Assembly: GCA_020444425.1 (NCBI GenBank)
Contig: JAHLLB010000010.1
Location: 47,205 to 111,204, forward strand
Reading direction: 5' to 3'
Origin: a bacterium
GTDB lineage: Bacteria; Electryoneota; Electryoneia; Electryoneales; Electryoneaceae
DNA length: 64,000 nucleotides
The notes beneath the pieces are model-generated. The model had not been told where the DNA came from. It worked only from the letters and a program-made list of their open reading frames with translations, and did no database searches. Position 1 is the stretch's first letter. Every line of letters starts with the position of its first letter. The position numbers and the translations under genes are program-made. Of this stretch, positions 62,574 to 64,000 are shown piece by piece.

Positions 62574-62613
62574 GCGGCGGTAGCGCAATGGTAGCGCCCC
62601 AGCTTCCCAAGCT
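62574..62613 (+). pseudogene. 5' half of tRNA-Gly (anticodon CCC)
   Basis: The sequence matches a bacterial tRNA-Gly from the first base: GCGGCGG acceptor strand, TA, D arm GCGC-AATGGTA-GCGC, and the anticodon arm CCAGC-TTCCCAA-GCT. It departs from tRNA right after GCT (62613). No variable loop, T arm or acceptor 3' strand follows within the window. It is thus either a tRNA gene broken by insertion or a tRNA-derived small RNA, because a promoter and a terminator frame it. Confidence 0.75.
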
Positions 62614-62632
62614 AAACAGCTTGGGATTTTTT
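62605..62632 (+). terminator. Perfect intrinsic terminator built from the tRNA anticodon loop
   Basis: TCCCAAGCT (62605-62613) pairs over 9 bp with AGCTTGGGA (62618-62626) around AAAC, then TTTTTT (62627-62632). The 5' arm is the anticodon loop and stem of the tRNA-Gly half, so anticodon arm and terminator exclude each other. Confidence 0.9.
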
Positions 62633-63513
62633 GTGTAATGCAAGTTCCAAAAAACACATATCTGATTGTATTTTCAAAATGTTACGTATCATTTTTTATT
62701 GCGTAGTGTCAGGGCGTTTTGGGGCATATCACAGATTTTGCTGTATTTTTGCTGTACTTGCCGTAACCAGGGCTCATGTGAAAAAGTTAGAATTATCATG
62801 TGGAAAGTCTTCTTCGAAGGGTCTGCGAAGTCTGCTGGCGCCATCCTTCACGAAACCCCTGGGTCCTGAGCACATCTGTATCAGTGCGCGACGTGTAAGC
62901 GCGCTATCCGGTTTAGATCGCCAGCTAGACAGGTGCGACCAGAACGGCAGTCGGGCTTTCACCGGGTGTCGGGGCTGGGTGAAGAAAATGTGGATTTCGG
63001 CCAAATCCCATTTTCGACGGCGGGCGGTTCCGTCGCGATTTTGCGATTTGGGCAATAAGGTGTGTTCGAATCGGTGATCACGATGTGGGGGTTGAAATGC
63101 GACATAAAAACATGCATAAACCTAGAAGGGGTATCACCCAACTGGGGTGCCGCATCATGGTGGAAGGGAACCTGGGCTGGTAGTCCGTAAGGCCAACGTG
63201 TCATCGTCTGGCATTCTGGTAAATACGGGGATTTCGAAGATAATCCACTAGGGTGGTTGGGCAACAGAACAATTTTGGCAAATTTGAAGCAAATATCAGG
63301 TGGAACCTTGGTAGGGGTTGAAATGTCCCCTGAAAACCCTTAAAACATATGTAGGGGTAACCTGTTCTTCGCCGTGTCACCACCGGATTGGGTTCGGAAA
63401 AGGGGTTTGGGAAGTATTAAAGGATGAAAAATCGACTAAATACTATATAGTAATACCAAAAATAATTTTGATTTATTTTCTTTCGTCGAAAACCCACATT
63501 CATATTTTTATAC
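62633..63513. other. Gene-poor island with hairpins and a diverged direct repeat
   Basis: About 880 bp in which I find no convincing gene. It has stem potential at CCAAATC/GATTTGG (about 63001-63051) enclosing GACGG/CCGTC, and TTCACC/GGTGAA (about 62958-62985). A unit with GGGGTTGAAATG followed by a GGGGTA block occurs twice (about 63049-63140 and 63280-63360) with many changes. Composition becomes AT-rich toward the right. It reads as remnants of a mobile element or structured RNA. Confidence 0.5.
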
Positions 63514-63542
63514 TTGACAAATAATTCAATTATTCTTATAAT
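63514..63542 (+). promoter_or_regulatory. Consensus sigma-70 promoter
   Basis: TTGACA (63514-63519), 17-bp AT spacer, TATAAT (63537-63542): a perfect consensus. Downstream is a ~140-nt leader holding the hairpin CCGCCC-AC-GGGCGG (about 63610-63623) within CAAT/ATTG, and then the 65-codon ORF. Such a perfect promoter is foreign in style to the rest of the window. Confidence 0.85.
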
Positions 63543-63684
63543 TAAAGTATGATATTGCCGTATTCCTGCCCATAGGTACTACGACATCCCTTTAGGCTTA
63601 TGACAATGCCGCCCACGGGCGGCTATTGTTGGAAGCAAATGCACCAAAAGGTATCATAAAACCAATCGAAAGGAAAACCAAAGG

Positions 63685-63882
63685 ATGGGCTTACATGCAA
63701 GTACAATTGAAAAATTGGAAGACAGCATACTTTGTGATCGGGTATTGGAAGCAATAAATCGTAATTATTCGCAAAGATTTATTCAACGTAGATACGATAT
63801 CACACGAAGACAACTACAGCGAATCATACAGCTAGACAGCGACAAAAGAATAATAAATAAAGGAAAGAAAATGGATAACTAA
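63685..63882 (+). CDS. Small basic helix-turn-helix-like protein
   Basis: 65 residues, strongly AT-rich codons. 'DRVLEAINRNYSQRFIQRRYDITRRQLQRII' has the look of a short helix-turn-helix, as in small regulators of mobile elements, but no family is recognised. GAAAGGA lies 11 nt upstream with AAAGG directly at the ATG. It follows the consensus promoter and a structured leader. Confidence 0.5.
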   Translation: MGLHASTIEKLEDSILCDRVLEAINRNYSQRFIQRRYDITRRQLQRIIQLDSDKRIINKGKKMDN

Positions 63883-63900
63883 AAGAAAGGAATTATTTAT

Positions 63901-63972
63901 ATGTATATAAGCCTAAATGAAAAAGTAGTATCATCAAAAGAAGAAGGGTCCCTCGCTGATTCATGTGGGTAA
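63901..63972 (+). CDS. Possible 23-codon ORF at the right edge
   Basis: ATG at 63901 with AGAAAGGA about 9 nt upstream, 18 nt after the previous stop. Composition changes sharply from AT-rich to GC-rich near codon 16 (63948), so it may be the start of a gene truncated by a junction, or a leader peptide ahead of the hairpin at 63967-63991. Confidence 0.3.
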   Translation: MYISLNEKVVSSKEEGSLADSCG

Positions 63973-64000
63973 GCTGAGGTTGAGCTTTCCCGCGACGAGG
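63951..64000 (+). other. Nested hairpin at the window edge
   Basis: GGGTAAGCT (63967-63975) pairs with AGCTTTCCC (63983-63991) with one mismatch around GAGGTTG, and CCTCG (63951-63955) pairs with CGAGG (63996-64000). It coincides with the return to GC-rich sequence and may continue beyond the window. Confidence 0.45.

Noticed and set aside
62574..62632. Intact tRNA-Gly
   Set aside because: Sequence leaves the tRNA model after the anticodon stem; no T arm or acceptor 3' strand follows.
62960..63400. RNase P RNA, tmRNA, SRP RNA or group II intron
   Set aside because: None of their conserved core sequences is seen; hairpins alone are not enough.

Overview
The window reads as chromosome of a free-living, GC-rich, diderm bacterium of the wider FCB assemblage (KSB1, Calditrichota, Latescibacterota, Zixibacteria, Marinimicrobia and relatives); no rRNA is present, so this is an inference. 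The reasons are several large exported proteins ending in a PNPFN / 'GLH..WdA...SGTYF' C-terminal domain of the type IX sorting (FlgD-like) kind, a PorV-like barrel, a carboxypeptidase-regulatory-domain TonB receptor, and an archaeal-style GatD. Most of the sequence has GC-rich codon use; two stretches (about 45.4-46.9 kb and 62.6-63.95 kb) are clearly AT-richer.

Layout. 0-0.3 kb: tail of a possible gene and tRNA-Lys. 0.4-24.4 kb: a glycan capture and use locus. On the minus strand lie a LacI regulator with a GH130 enzyme, a sugar ABC importer (binding protein and two permeases, no ATPase), an alpha/alpha-barrel lipoprotein, a duplicated jelly-roll-like surface protein, a TonB receptor, a large exported protein, a PorV-like barrel and a further large exported protein. 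A Gfo/Idh/MocA oxidoreductase, a parvulin-like lipoprotein and a second GH130 enzyme sit beside it. Both phosphorylase-family enzymes point to mannosides. A TCGAACCGGTTCGA-type palindrome covers the LacI promoter and recurs in the control region of the oxidoreductase/parvulin pair.

24.4-35.0 kb: an accessory region with a signal-peptidase (S26B-like)/nucleotidyltransferase fusion, two paralogous exported sorting-domain proteins, and a compact RiPP-like operon: a 55-residue GTG-start peptide with a lasso-type YxxPxL leader motif, a PqqD-like recognition protein, an HPr-kinase-like protein and an ABC exporter, but no lasso synthetase, radical SAM or dehydratase. This is the strongest candidate for an undescribed system in the window.

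35.3-45.1 kb: a dihaem P460-like lipoprotein, a three-gene periplasmic chaperone operon (two parvulin-like proteins and SurA), two outer-membrane barrels, threonine aldolase, a small coiled-coil membrane protein and a YhaM-type exonuclease. 45.4-47.5 kb: an AT-rich FG-GAP/VCBS protein and TadA. 47.8-60.9 kb: two overlapping PPDK-N ATP-grasp proteins, the second with a GAF-like front and a Pol-beta nucleotidyltransferase tail, then a membrane protein, SelA, NfeD protease, ComEC, a hydrolase, a methyltransferase and an ORF6N protein. 61.0-62.4 kb: GatD.

62.5-64.0 kb: a promoter-led 5' half of a tRNA-Gly(CCC) that runs straight into a perfect intrinsic terminator, followed by an AT-rich gene-poor island with diverged repeats, a consensus sigma-70 promoter and a small helix-turn-helix-like ORF.

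A further window-wide signature is a set of intergenic tracts built on 7-bp periodic repeats whose unit differs from tract to tract; most of them start at or beside a stop codon.
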